DNA of 64,000 nt. Source: Streptomyces massasporeus. Its GTDB lineage: Bacteria > Actinomycetota > Actinomycetes > Streptomycetales > Streptomycetaceae. Below are positions 1-8,743 of the stretch, one piece after another. Within the stretch, counting starts at the first letter, position 1, and each line of letters starts with the position of its first letter. A model generated the notes under the pieces. It had not been told where the DNA came from and ran no database searches. It saw only the letters and a program-made list of their open reading frames with translations. Location of the stretch: assembly GCF_014648995.1 (NCBI RefSeq), contig NZ_BMSE01000005.1:248001-312000 (forward strand), written 5' to 3'. A program made the position numbers and the translations under genes.

Positions 1-2714
1 GCCACCAGCGCCCCCTTGTCCCGGAACGGCGCCCCGGCCCAGATCTCGTCCAGCAGCGTGGCACCGCCGGACTTGGCCGGGTTGGCGACGCCCGAGTCCC
101 GGCCTCCGAACACGACCTTCGGTTCCGCGCGCCGGAAGTAGGCGTGCGCCGGATCCTCCGTCCCCTCGGCGAAGGGCGCCCACTCGGTCCCGTCCAGCGT
201 GAAGTGCAGCGGCTTGCCCGGCACCGGTGAGAGGGAGTGCGACAGATCGCCGGAAAGCCCGGCGTCGCGGTGCAGCCCCACCTTCAGGTACTCGGTGGCC
301 GCGCTGCGGGCGACCAGGTTGACCGGCCCGTGGAACAGGGTCTGCAGGGACGCGTCGTCCAGCGCCTTCTCCACCCGCGTCCGGAACGGCATGGCGATGC
401 GGACGGTGTCACCGGCCCGCCAGGCCCGGGACACGTCGAAGTAGCTCCCGGGCTTGGGACTCCCCGACACCGCACGCCCGTTGACGGTCACCCGGAACCC
501 GGCGGTCGCCCAGGCCGGCACCCGCAGCCGCAGCGTGAAGGAGGCGCTCCTGCCCCCGAGGGTCAGCGTGCTGCCCTGCTCCTGCGGGAAGCGGGTCGTC
601 TGCGTGACCGTGATGCCCTTCTCCGCCCAGGTCAGCGTGGACGCGCTGTACAGGTTGACGTACAGCGCGCCGCCGTCGGCCTTCGCGAAGTACACCGAGT
701 CCTGGTACTTCGTGGCGCTCTCCATGCCCGTGCCCTCGCAGCAGGTCGTTCCCTGCTTGGGCGTGTAGTCGCGGACATGACCGGGCGTCAGCCCGATGAA
801 GTACGTGACGAGCGGCTTCTCCGCATCCGGCTTGTCCTGCTTGGAGCCGAGTACCTGGTTGTACAGGGCCCGCTCGTAGTAGTCCATGTACTTCGGGTCC
901 TGCTCGTGGAAGAACAGGGTCCGGCTCAGCTTGAGCATGTTGTACGCGCAGCACGTCTCGGCGGTGGTCGCGCTCAGGGTGCCCGCGATCACGTCCCGCG
1001 CCTTCCAGAACTCCCCGGTGCTGGTGCCGCCGATGCCGTACATGCGGTGCGGGACGACCATGTCCCAGAAGTTCTTCGCCGAGGTGAGGTAGCGCTGCTC
1101 GCCGGTCTCGTCGTACAGCCGCGCATAGCCGGTGAAGATCGGGATGTGCTGGTTGGCGTGCAGCCCGTCGAGGATGTCGGTGTTCGCGGCACAGGCGTCG
1201 ATCAGCCGGTCCAGGTCGAACAGCCTGGCCAGCGCGAGGTGTTCGGCCTTGCCGGTGATCGTGTGCAGATCACAGACCGCCTCGACGATGCCGCCGAACT
1301 CGCCGCTGGAGAAGATCCCCCACATGCGCTGGAGCGTGGCCTCCGGCAGCTTGGACAGCCGGGAGTGCATCCAGTCGCACATGCCGGACGCGAGGTCGAG
1401 TGCCCGGTCGTCGTCCGTGGCGCTGTACGCGTCGAGCAGACCCCTGAGGATCTTGTGCGCGGTGTAGTACGGCGCCCACACCTTGGTGTAGTCGGAGGTG
1501 GTCCTCGACTCCAGGTCGATGAACTGCGTCTCCGGGTACGCCGCGAGGAACCCGGGGTGGCTGGGCCCGCCCCAGGTGCGGCGCAGGGTGGCGGTCAGGC
1601 CCCGGCCGGAGCCGTCCGCGAAGGTCCCGCCGGCCGTCTCGTCGAAGGCGTACGACGCCAGATCGCCCCGGCCCGTCGAGGCGTCGGCGGCCCGGTGGCT
1701 CTGCAACTCCGTGATCTCGGTAGCGGTCAGCGCTCGCGAGAAGACGTTGAACTCCTCGAAGGCGCCCGCGAAGACCGGGTCACCGGAGTAGTTCGAGCGG
1801 CCCAGCCAGTTGTTCTTGAGCGTGCCGAGGGCCGCCGGGGTGAGGCTCATGGCGGTGTTGCGCGCCACGGCGGTGCCGTTGACGTAGAGGATGCCGGTGC
1901 CGCTCGCGATCGTGACCGCCAGATGGCTCCACTGGTTCAGCGGCAGCGCGGCCGTGCCGTCGAGGCCCTGCTCGCCGCCGGCGCCCGACGTGGTGACGGC
2001 GAAGCGCGGCACCCCGGCCTGATTGCGGGCGGCCAGGTACAGATAGCGGTCCGTGCCGTTGCCGAAGTCGAGGATCCGTGCCCAGGCGGCCTCGTGCGTC
2101 GGCCGGACCCAGGCGGAGAGCGTGACCGCCGAGGCCCCTCCGAGCACGGCGGCCGGGAGGTCCACGTACTGGTAGGAGCCCCGGACCTGGTCTGCCGCGC
2201 TCCCGAACTTCCCCGCGACGCTCAGCACCCCCGGATCCCGCCGCAGCGCCGCGCGCACCTCGGTCAGCGCCCCGACCATGGTGGCGATCCGGTCGGTGAA
2301 CACCTGCTCCTTCGTACTCCGGTACGCCTGCGCCAGCATGGTCAGGAAGTGGCCGGTGTAGTGGCCCCGCAGATTGCCGTTGGCCTCGCCGTCCAGCCCC
2401 TCCCAGCCGCCCGGCGCGACCGCCCCGCCCGTGGAGAGACCGGCGTTGGCGCGGAACACCTGGAGCAGCCGGTGCACGTCGTAGCCGCGGGCGTGATCCA
2501 GCATCAGCTTCCGCTTGTCGGCGAAGACACCCTGCCCGAGGCTCACGTCCTCCAGCCCGAAGGGCCGGACGGCCCAGGCGGATGGGACGTCGGCGGCAGC
2601 GGCGCCGGCCGGAGCCGCCGCGGCCCGCCCCGTCGCCGCCTGCGACAGCGCGGGTACGGCCGCGACGGCGGTCGCCGCCTGGAGAAGGGATCGTCTGGAG
2701 AGGGGCCGTGCCAT
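1..2714 (-). CDS. Secreted GH127 (DUF1680) glycoside hydrolase with inserted LamG domain, 3' end cut by window edge
   Basis: Probable beta-L-arabinofuranosidase-type enzyme (GH127) acting outside the cell on arabinose-containing glycans. The product begins MARPLSRRSLLQAATAVAAV, a twin-arginine-like signal peptide. The Zn-thiolate active site of the family is recognisable: E586-T-C588 followed by the C658-C659 pair in the TTCCEGTGMES motif, matching the Glu-x-Cys and Cys-Cys ligands known in this family. A LamG/concanavalin-like domain (roughly residues 160-380) interrupts the catalytic (alpha/alpha)6 domain. The ATG at 2714 follows a GGAGGAG ribosome site. The reading frame is open to position 1, so the C-terminus is missing. 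Substrate specificity is inferred from the family only. Confidence 0.85.
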   Translation of the reverse strand, partial: MARPLSRRSLLQAATAVAAVPALSQAATGRAAAAPAGAAAADVPSAWAVRPFGLEDVSLGQGVFADKRKLMLDHARGYDVHRLLQVFRANAGLSTGGAVAPGGWEGLDGEANGNLRGHYTGHFLTMLAQAYRSTKEQVFTDRIATMVGALTEVRAALRRDPGVLSVAGKFGSAADQVRGSYQYVDLPAAVLGGASAVTLSAWVRPTHEAAWARILDFGNGTDRYLYLAARNQAGVPRFAVTTSGAGGEQGLDGTAALPLNQWSHLAVTIASGTGILYVNGTAVARNTAMSLTPAALGTLKNNWLGRSNYSGDPVFAGAFEEFNVFSRALTATEITELQSHRAADASTGRGDLASYAFDETAGGTFADGSGRGLTATLRRTWGGPSHPGFLAAYPETQFIDLESRTTSDYTKVWAPYYTAHKILRGLLDAYSATDDDRALDLASGMCDWMHSRLSKLPEATLQRMWGIFSSGEFGGIVEAVCDLHTITGKAEHLALARLFDLDRLIDACAANTDILDGLHANQHIPIFTGYARLYDETGEQRYLTSAKNFWDMVVPHRMYGIGGTSTGEFWKARDVIAGTLSATTAETCCAYNMLKLSRTLFFHEQDPKYMDYYERALYNQVLGSKQDKPDAEKPLVTYFIGLTPGHVRDYTPKQGTTCCEGTGMESATKYQDSVYFAKADGGALYVNLYSASTLTWAEKGITVTQTTRFPQEQGSTLTLGGRSASFTLRLRVPAWATAGFRVTVNGRAVSGSPKPGSYFDVSRAWRAGDTVRIAMPFRTRVEKALDDASLQTLFHGPVNLVARSAATEYLKVGLHRDAGLSGDLSHSLSPVPGKPLHFTLDGTEWAPFAEGTEDPAHAYFRRAEPKVVFGGRDSGVANPAKSGGATLLDEIWAGAPFRDKGALV

Positions 2715-2842
2715 ATGTGCTCCTCCACGGGTCCACGGTGCTCACGGGTCATCGAGTGGTCGATATCTCGAACGCTGTGCGGATGATCGACCAGACCCTA
2801 GGGAGGGGACGCGGGAGCGTCAACGGGTCGGGAGCGGCGAGT

Positions 2843-3538
2843 TCAGGAAAGGCCGGCCGAGTTCGCCAGCCAGTCGTACGCGGACCGTGCCGTGAACTCC
2901 CCCTGACCGCCCGGCAGAAGCAGCCCCGCCGTGGCGAACTCCGGTGCGTCCGCCTGTGCCGGGACGTACGGGATCGCGATGCACCGCATGCCGGCCGCGT
3001 GCGCGGCGGCGGCACCCGGGGCGGCGTCCTCCAGCACGACGCAGTCGGACGGTGCCGCGCCGAGCCTGCGGGCCGCCTCCAGGAAGACGTCCGGTGCCGG
3101 CTTGCCGTGCGCGACCTCGTCGGCGGAGACCACGGTGTGCAGGTGTGCGTCCAGTCCGGTTCCGGTCAGCACCGCGGCGATGGCCTCGGGGGAGGAACCC
3201 GACGCCACGGCCATGGGCGCGCCCTCGGCCGCCAGCAGCTCGACGAAGGTGCGCATCTCCGGGTAGGCGCGCGTGGCGCCGCGGGCCAGCTCCAGGTAGC
3301 GGCGGTTCTTGGCGGCGACCAGTTCGTCCACCGAGGCGGGCAGGTCGTAGCGGTCCTTCCAGTCCGCGACCGTCTCCTGCGTGCTGATGCCGACGTACCG
3401 CTCGTGGTCCGCCCAGGTGAAGTCCGGGACGCCGTGGTCGGCCAGCGTCCGCCGGCCCGCCTCGTAATAGTTCGGCTCGCTGTCCACGAGTGTTCCGTCG
3501 AGATCGAAGATGACCGATATTCCATGGAGCGTGCTCAT
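2843..3538 (-). CDS. HAD-superfamily phosphatase, beta-phosphoglucomutase-like
   Basis: A 231-residue HAD hydrolase of subfamily IA with a small alpha-helical cap. Motif I is FDLDGTLVDSE with the nucleophile D12 and acid/base D14. Motif II is the serine in VASGSS, motif III the lysine in GKPAPD, and motif IV the acidic pair in VLEDA. This layout fits sugar-phosphate phosphatases and beta-phosphoglucomutases; the substrate cannot be told. It starts 19 bp after the stop of the Lrp-type regulator on the same strand, so the two may be cotranscribed. Confidence 0.85.
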   Translation of the reverse strand: MSTLHGISVIFDLDGTLVDSEPNYYEAGRRTLADHGVPDFTWADHERYVGISTQETVADWKDRYDLPASVDELVAAKNRRYLELARGATRAYPEMRTFVELLAAEGAPMAVASGSSPEAIAAVLTGTGLDAHLHTVVSADEVAHGKPAPDVFLEAARRLGAAPSDCVVLEDAAPGAAAAHAAGMRCIAIPYVPAQADAPEFATAGLLLPGGQGEFTARSAYDWLANSAGLS

Positions 3539-3557
3539 GGGGCCATGCTCTCAAAGA

Positions 3558-4034
3558 TCATCCGCGGGCCGACCGCCCGATCGACTCCACCAGCGGCAGC
3601 ATCCGGTGGGGGACGCGCTCGCGCAGGGCGACCTCGGTACGGGTGCGCACCACCCCGGGCATGCTGATCAGCATCTGGACGACGTCCTCCAGATGTGCGT
3701 TGTCCCGCGCCACCACCCGGGCCAGCAGATCCCCGCCCCCCGTGATCGAGAACGCCTCCACGATCTCCGGCACCGCCGCCAGCGCGTCACCCACCTCGTC
3801 GAGATGCCCCTGGGTGACCTCGATGTGCACGAACGCCAGGACCGGATGCCCGAGCGCGGCGGGGGAGAGGGCCGGGGCCGTGCCGGTGATCACGCCGTCG
3901 CGCTCCAACCGGTCGAGCCGGGCCTGGAGTGTGCCCCGGGCGACGCCGAGGATCCGGGCGTACTCGCGCACGCTCGTGCGCGGCTGCTCCAGCAGCAACC
4001 GCAGGATGCGGGTGTCGAGCTCGTCCACGGGCAT
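3558..4034 (-). CDS. Lrp/AsnC-family transcriptional regulator
   Basis: A 158-residue one-component regulator: N-terminal winged HTH (DELDTRILRLLLEQPRTSVR, then the recognition region ARGTLQARLDRLERDGVI) and a C-terminal RAM ligand-binding domain of the ferredoxin-like fold (residues about 70-150). The frame extends upstream to 4103, but the ATG at 4034 is preceded by an AGGAGG-type site and gives the normal family length, so I chose it. It is divergent from the FUSC exporter at 4245, the classical position for a regulator of its neighbour, and precedes the HAD gene on its own strand. The effector, probably an amino acid or small aromatic, is unknown. Confidence 0.88.
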   Translation of the reverse strand: MPVDELDTRILRLLLEQPRTSVREYARILGVARGTLQARLDRLERDGVITGTAPALSPAALGHPVLAFVHIEVTQGHLDEVGDALAAVPEIVEAFSITGGGDLLARVVARDNAHLEDVVQMLISMPGVVRTRTEVALRERVPHRMLPLVESIGRSARG

Positions 4035-4120
4035 GACGCGTCCTCCTCGTCCGTTGGCTCTGCCGCGGCCGTCCCCCGACCCCTCTGGCTGCGCCAATGG
4101 CACAGTCTAGAAGGAGCCGG

Positions 4121-4150
4121 TTGAGCCAGTGGCCCCCGGGATGCTGATAT
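4121..4150 (+). promoter_or_regulatory. Candidate promoter for the FUSC gene
   Basis: TTGAGC (4121-4126) and TGATAT (4145-4150) are separated by 18 bases in the 210-bp gap between the divergent Lrp and FUSC genes. On the other strand TAGACT (4109-4104) could be a -10 for the Lrp gene. By-eye match only. Confidence 0.3.
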
Positions 4151-4244
4151 GGAGGCGTCGATGGCGCTGCGGACCCCGCGGCGCCTTTTTCATGCGTGCG
4201 GTCACGCGTGCTCATGGCCGGTGTTGCGAGAGGGGCGGTAAGCG

Positions 4245-5735
4245 GTGCTGAAGAGGGTGTTCATGGCTCCGGATCCGGGGCGGACGAGGTTGCGGTTCGG
4301 CGCGCGGGCCGTGCTCGGCATCACGCTCGCGGTCGCTCTGTGCGGCCTGGCCGGGCACTCCCTCGCGGGTGCCGTCACCGGCGGTCTCGCCGCCCTGCTC
4401 GCCCTGTTCACCGTCACCGACGCCACGGTCCGCGGCCAGGCGGTCACGACCGCGCTGCTGCCCGCCGTCGGCCTGCCCGTGCTCACCGCCGCGGCCGAGC
4501 TGCACGACCACCCGGTGGCCCGCGACCTCACCTTCCTCGCCGTGGTCGGCGCGGGCGTGTACGCGCGCCGCTGGGGACCGCGCGGGCACAGCCTCGGCGT
4601 GTTCGCGTTCATGACCTTCTTCGTTGCGCAGTTCCTGCACGCCACCACCGACCAGCTGCCCCAGCTGTATGTCGCGGTCCTGCTGTCGGTCCTCGCCGCC
4701 GCCGCGGTGCGCTTCGGCCTGTGGTGCTACGAACGCCGCCTGCCGCCGCCCGCCGTGCCCGTACCGCCGGGCGGCACCGGCCTGGCCCGGGTCACCACCC
4801 GGCAGGCGATCCAGGCCACCGCCGGGGCCGGCTTCGCGCTCGTCGTGGGTCAGCTGGTGTCCGGGCAGCGCTGGTACTGGGCCGTCGGCGCCACCTGGTG
4901 GATCTTCGTCAACACCACCTCGCGCGGCGAGACCCTGGTCCGCGGCTTCCGGCGGCTGCTCGGCACGGTCATCGGCATCGCCCTCGGCCTGCTCGTGGCG
5001 GTGCCCGTGGACGGCGACCCGGTCGTCACGGCCGCCCTCGCCGCCGTCTGCGTCTTCGGCATCTTCTACACGGCCGCCGTGTCCTACACCTGGATGATGC
5101 TCTGGGTCACCCTCCTCGCCGGCCTGCTCTACGGCCTCCTCGGCGTGCTCGGCCCCGGGCTGCTCGCCCTGCGGCTCGCCGAGACCGGCGTCGGGGCGCT
5201 CGGTGCCGCCCTGGCCGTGATCCTCGTCCTGCCCGTCACCACCCACAGCATCACCGACGCCTGGATCCGGCGGGCCCTGGGCTGTGTGCACGCCTGCGCC
5301 GTCGAGACCGCCCGGCGCCTGGCGGGTGCGGCGGACGCCGACCCGGCCCCGCGGGTGGCGGAGCTGGAGCAGCTCCTCGCCCGGGTACGGCTCTCGGTCG
5401 CCCCGCTCGTGCACCCGCTGAACCCGATGCTCGGCCGCAAGCGCCGGGCCCGGCACGTGCTCGCCCTCCTCGACGACTGCGCCCGGGAGGTCCGCGGCCT
5501 GGTCGCGGTCGCCGCCGACCCGGAGGCCTCCCACGACGCGCGTCTGGCCGTGGCCTGCGGACGGGTGGAGGCCGCCGTCGAGGCCCTGACCGAGGGCAGG
5601 GACATCGCGGTCCACGCGGACGGCCCGCCCCACGCGGAACCGGCCCTGGCCCACCTGCACGGCCTGGAACGAGCCCTCTCCGAACTGGCCCGCCCCCTGC
5701 GCGCACCGTCGGGCTCGCCTCTGGTGGGCGCCTGA
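4245..5735 (+). CDS. FUSC-family integral membrane transporter
   Basis: A 496-residue membrane protein with two sets of hydrophobic helices (about residues 25-165 and 195-345) separated by a short cytoplasmic loop, then a soluble alpha-helical tail of about 150 residues. The central arginine-rich FVNTTSRGETLVRGFRRLLG segment after the second helical block is characteristic of the FUSC/aromatic acid exporter group. The likely role is export of aromatic or amphipathic acids across the plasma membrane. The start is GTG at 4245; the in-frame ATG at 4263 (M7) is an alternative. It is divergent from the Lrp regulator, which probably controls it. A second FUSC protein lies at 29864. Confidence 0.8.
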   Translation: MLKRVFMAPDPGRTRLRFGARAVLGITLAVALCGLAGHSLAGAVTGGLAALLALFTVTDATVRGQAVTTALLPAVGLPVLTAAAELHDHPVARDLTFLAVVGAGVYARRWGPRGHSLGVFAFMTFFVAQFLHATTDQLPQLYVAVLLSVLAAAAVRFGLWCYERRLPPPAVPVPPGGTGLARVTTRQAIQATAGAGFALVVGQLVSGQRWYWAVGATWWIFVNTTSRGETLVRGFRRLLGTVIGIALGLLVAVPVDGDPVVTAALAAVCVFGIFYTAAVSYTWMMLWVTLLAGLLYGLLGVLGPGLLALRLAETGVGALGAALAVILVLPVTTHSITDAWIRRALGCVHACAVETARRLAGAADADPAPRVAELEQLLARVRLSVAPLVHPLNPMLGRKRRARHVLALLDDCAREVRGLVAVAADPEASHDARLAVACGRVEAAVEALTEGRDIAVHADGPPHAEPALAHLHGLERALSELARPLRAPSGSPLVGA

Positions 5736-5877
5736 CGGAAGCGCTCGGCGAGGCCCGGGCGCAGACGGTGGCGAACCCGGACCGGCCGACGGAGCCCGCC
5801 GGCCCGCCGTGTGACGGTCGGGCCGGGGAGGGGACGTGGAGCACCTCTGACCCGAGCCGACCGGCACTCTGCGCGGG

Positions 5878-6305
5878 TTGGCGGGGCGCCTGACGGCGCA
5901 CTCCCGCCTGGCCCGCAGCGGGCTTCGGGTGACTCGGCCACTGGGCTGTGCACGCGCTGGGCGCCTGGCGGGGTACTCCCGCGCGCCCCGTGGCGGGCTG
6001 GGGGTGACTGGGCCGCTCGGCTGTGCGCGTGCTGGGGGGCGTCAGGCGGGGCACTTCCGCGCGGCCCGTGGCGGGTTTCGGGTGACTTGGCCACTGGGTT
6101 GTGCACGCGCTGGGCGCCTGGCGGGGTACTCCCGCGCGGCCCGTGGCGGGCTTGGGGTGACTCGGCCGCTCGGCTGTGCGCGTGCTGGGGGGCGCCAGGC
6201 GGGGCACTTCGGCGCGGCCCGTGGCGGGTTTCGGGTGACTCGACCGCTGGGCTGTGCACGCTGGGGCGTCAGGTCGTGGGGCACTCCCGCGCGCCCCGTG
6301 GCCGG
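5878..6305. repeat. Direct tandem repeat array with alternating 75- and 78-bp units
   Basis: This fills most of the 790-bp gene-free gap between the FUSC and lactonase genes. Anchoring on the shared GGTGACT word gives copies at 5928, 6003, 6081, 6156 and 6234, spacings of 75, 78, 75 and 78 bases, so the true period is a 153-bp pair of A and B units. The units share the words GGCTGTGC, GTGCTGGG or GCGCTGGG, GGCGGGG and CCCGTGGCGGG. Partial units flank the array. All spacings are multiples of three, which keeps frames open on both strands, but codon third positions are too rich in A/T for a Streptomyces gene, so I read it as non-coding. In 5736-5877 I see nothing distinct; 6306-6450 holds only weakly related sequence. 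Confidence 0.85.
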
Positions 6306-6451
6306 CCGGCCCGTCCGGTGTGCATGCCGCCGGCTGGTGTGCACCCTGGCGGGCCGCTCCGGGCATGGCCCGAGCCTGCCCCGGAGGGCCGGGCCAACCG
6401 TCCCGCCAGTACCTACCGCGTCCGGCACGGGTCCAGGCGGGCGAAGCACCC

Positions 6452-6480
6452 TTGACCGTTTGGTCTAGACCTTGCATGAT
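6452..6480 (+). promoter_or_regulatory. Promoter with embedded DasR (dre)-like operator
   Basis: TTGACC (6452-6457) and CATGAT (6475-6480) are 17 bases apart and lie about 45 bases before the lactonase start. The spacer contains the perfect palindrome GGTCTAGACC (6462-6471). The known DasR element (dre) is ACTGGTCTAGACCACT; positions 6461-6471 match its 11-base core TGGTCTAGACC exactly. A regulator bound here would block the promoter. DasR control by aminosugar phosphates is an inference from the site alone. Confidence 0.65.
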
Positions 6481-6525
6481 CGGCTGCGCGGTCATTCCGG
6501 GCGGTGCGGGTGAGAGGGGACAGCG

Positions 6526-7560
6526 GTGGCGGACGGCGGGCGGCGGGCGTACATCGGGTCGTTCACGGCGGCCGGCGGCCCCGGGATCGTGACCGCGGAG
6601 GTCGACCCCGGCAGCGGCGCGCTGACCGTGCTGAGCAGCGTGAACGCCGTGCAGGACCCCTCCTACCTGACCCTCGCGCCCGACGGGCGGACGCTCTACG
6701 CGGTCAGTGAGACGGCCGACGGCGCGGTGGCCGCGTACCGGGTGGACGGGGACAAACCCATGCCGGCCGGGCGGCCCGTGCTGGTCGGCGGCAGCGGTCC
6801 GACCCACCTCGGCCTGTTCGACGACCACGTCCTGACCGCCAACTACGGCTCCGGCAGCGTCACCGCGGTCCCCGTCCGCCCCGACGGCGCCCTCGCGCGT
6901 TCCGCGTCCAGCGTGCTCCGGCACAGCGGCGCGGGGCCGCACACCCCACGCCAGCAGGCGCCGCACGCCCACCACGTGCAGCCCGACCCGAGCGGCCGCT
7001 GGGTCATCAGCGTCGACCTCGGCACGGACTCGGTACGGGTGTGTACGCTGACGGACGGCGCCCTGGCCCTGCACCGGGAGACCGCTCTGCGCCCCGGCTC
7101 GGGACCGCGCCACCTCGCCTTCCACCCGGACGGCTCGCGGGCGTACGTCGTCAACGAACTGAGCCCGTCCGTCACGGTCTGCCGCTGGGACGCCGCGTCG
7201 GGCGTCCTGACGCCGCTGTCCGAGACCCCGGTGCTGAAGGGCGCACCGGCGCGCGACGCCTACCCCTCGGGCATCGTCACCTCGCCCGACGGCCGCTTCG
7301 TCTGGACCGCCACCCGCGGCGAGGACGTCCTGTCCGTGCTCGCCGTCGAGGGCGCCGAGGGCGAGGAGCTGCGGCTCGTCACCACGGTCCACTGCGGCGG
7401 CCACTGGCCGCGCGCCCTCACCGCCTCCGGCGGCTCCCTGTACGTCGCCAACGAGCGCTCCGGCGACGTGACGTGGTTCGCGGTCGATCCGCTCACGGGC
7501 GTCCCGCGACGAGGCGGCTCGATCCGGGTGACGGCGGCCTCGTGCGTGGTCCTCGGCTGA
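6526..7560 (+). CDS. Lactonase-family seven-bladed beta-propeller protein (6-phosphogluconolactonase-like)
   Basis: A 344-residue protein of the cycloisomerase 2/YbhE-type lactonase family, which hydrolyses sugar lactones such as 6-phosphogluconolactone. Blade motifs recur: AYIGSFTA at the N-terminus, PSYLTLAPDGRTLYAVSE, HAHHVQPDPSGRWVISVDLG, PRHLAFHPDGSRAYVVNEL and PSGIVTSPDGRFVWTATRG. No signal peptide is visible, so it should be cytoplasmic. GTG at 6526 follows GAGAGGGG. It is preceded by a promoter with a dre-like operator, which would tie it to aminosugar signalling, and it is followed by a strong hairpin terminator shared with the converging gene. Confidence 0.87.
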   Translation: MADGGRRAYIGSFTAAGGPGIVTAEVDPGSGALTVLSSVNAVQDPSYLTLAPDGRTLYAVSETADGAVAAYRVDGDKPMPAGRPVLVGGSGPTHLGLFDDHVLTANYGSGSVTAVPVRPDGALARSASSVLRHSGAGPHTPRQQAPHAHHVQPDPSGRWVISVDLGTDSVRVCTLTDGALALHRETALRPGSGPRHLAFHPDGSRAYVVNELSPSVTVCRWDAASGVLTPLSETPVLKGAPARDAYPSGIVTSPDGRFVWTATRGEDVLSVLAVEGAEGEELRLVTTVHCGGHWPRALTASGGSLYVANERSGDVTWFAVDPLTGVPRRGGSIRVTAASCVVLG

Positions 7561-7654
7561 GGGTCGAGAGCTGAGGGCCGGGGGCCGCGGGACCGAACGC
7601 GCCCGCATCCGGCCCGGGACCCCGGAAGCCCATGAGCCCCCTCCACCGACGGCG

Positions 7655-7683
7655 AAGGCCCGCTCCGAACCGGAGCGGGCCTT
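7655..7683. terminator. Bidirectional intrinsic terminator hairpin
   Basis: A perfect 13-bp stem (7655-7667 with 7671-7683) and a 3-base loop. One arm starts AAGGCCCG and the other ends CGGGCCTT. It sits between the converging lactonase and chelatase-like genes and can serve both. Confidence 0.9.
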
Positions 7684-7709
7684 CTCGGCGTCGTGCGCAG
7701 CGCCTCGCG

Positions 7710-8633
7710 TCAGCGGGCCGGCGTGCTCTGCGCCTGCTGCGGCGCGATGCCCAGCGCCGTCGTGTACTTGGCCAGGGCGAGCTTGCCGATCGCCGGGTAG
7801 GGGCCGAGCGACTCGGCGGCGGAGCAGCCCGCCTCCTTCGCGGCCTCCTCGATCAGACCCGGCTCGATCTCCGGACCGATCAGATACGGCGCCAGCGCCA
7901 GCTGCTGCGAACCCGAGGAGCGCAGCTGCTCGGCGACGGAGGCGATGGAGCCCTCCTGGTCCAGCGCCGCGGCCATCACCGGCACGGCGAGGCGCGCGGC
8001 GAGCAGCATGCCGGTGATCCCCGCCGCCTGCACGGCCTCGTCACCGCCCACCGACGCCAGGACGATGCCGTCCGCGGCGGTCGCCACGGTGAACAGCCGG
8101 GCGCGGTCGGCACGGGCCAGACCGGCCTCGGACAGCCGCACGTGCAGCGCCTCGGCGAGCAGCGGGTGCGGACCGAGGACATCGGTCAGCTCGGCGGCGA
8201 CACGGCTCTCCATGAGGGCCTGGCGGACCTGGCGCAGCAGCGCGCTGTCCGGCCCGGCGAGCAGCGGCACGACGACGGCGACGGGACCGTCGGGCATCTT
8301 GACGTCCATGCCGGCGGCGCGGGCCTGCTCGAAACGGGCCGTGCGCTCCTCGGCGGTGTGCACGAGCACGGCCTGCAGCGAGGGGAACTCCGCGTTGTCC
8401 CCGTCGAGGTAACCGATGCGGGCGTCGAGGCCGGGCAGCTCGGAGCGGGCGATGCTCACGACCTCCTCGGCGAGGCTGCGCGTGGCGCTACTGGGCGTCC
8501 CCGGCACGGCGAGGACGAGCGCGGGCGCGCCCTCGGGAGCAACCAGCGGCTCGGGACGGCGGTGCCGTCCGGGCTGGCGGGGGCGCGGCATTCGTACAGG
8601 CAGGCCATCCGCGGGCCCAGTGGGGGAACTCAT
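7710..8633 (-). CDS. CbiX/SirB-type chelatase-like protein lacking the usual active-site histidines
   Basis: A 307-residue protein made of two CbiX-like halves (about residues 35-150 and 160-280), as in sirohydrochlorin ferro/cobaltochelatases of the siroheme and cobalamin pathways. In active family members the first strand ends in a His-Gly-Ser motif and a second His lies in the AGYH-type segment. Here the corresponding segments read LAVPGTPSSAT and PLLAGPDSALL, so both metal-handling histidines appear absent. The function may therefore have changed. ATG at 8633 lacks a ribosome site; TAACAT (8646-8641) just upstream suggests a leaderless transcript. The first 30 residues are Pro/Arg rich and probably disordered. 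Confidence 0.7.
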   Translation of the reverse strand: MSSPTGPADGLPVRMPRPRQPGRHRRPEPLVAPEGAPALVLAVPGTPSSATRSLAEEVVSIARSELPGLDARIGYLDGDNAEFPSLQAVLVHTAEERTARFEQARAAGMDVKMPDGPVAVVVPLLAGPDSALLRQVRQALMESRVAAELTDVLGPHPLLAEALHVRLSEAGLARADRARLFTVATAADGIVLASVGGDEAVQAAGITGMLLAARLAVPVMAAALDQEGSIASVAEQLRSSGSQQLALAPYLIGPEIEPGLIEEAAKEAGCSAAESLGPYPAIGKLALAKYTTALGIAPQQAQSTPAR

Positions 8634-8743
8634 GGCGCCGCATGTTACTGGCTTCTCGGGTTCCCCTGTTCGGGGAGGGTGCAGGTGAGCGGTATCCGTC
8701 CTGTTTTGTCTGATGAGTTACTTACGGATGGGAAGCGAACGCA

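Noticed and set aside
237-2786. Very long open frames opposite real genes, for example 237-2786 on the plus strand
   Set aside because: High-GC shadow of the GH127 gene; composition is Arg/Gly/Val-rich without motifs, while the opposite strand has catalytic residues.
5811-6468. Repeat proteins encoded in the tandem array, either strand
   Set aside because: Several frames are open equally because unit lengths are multiples of three; codon third positions are not GC-biased and there is no supported start.
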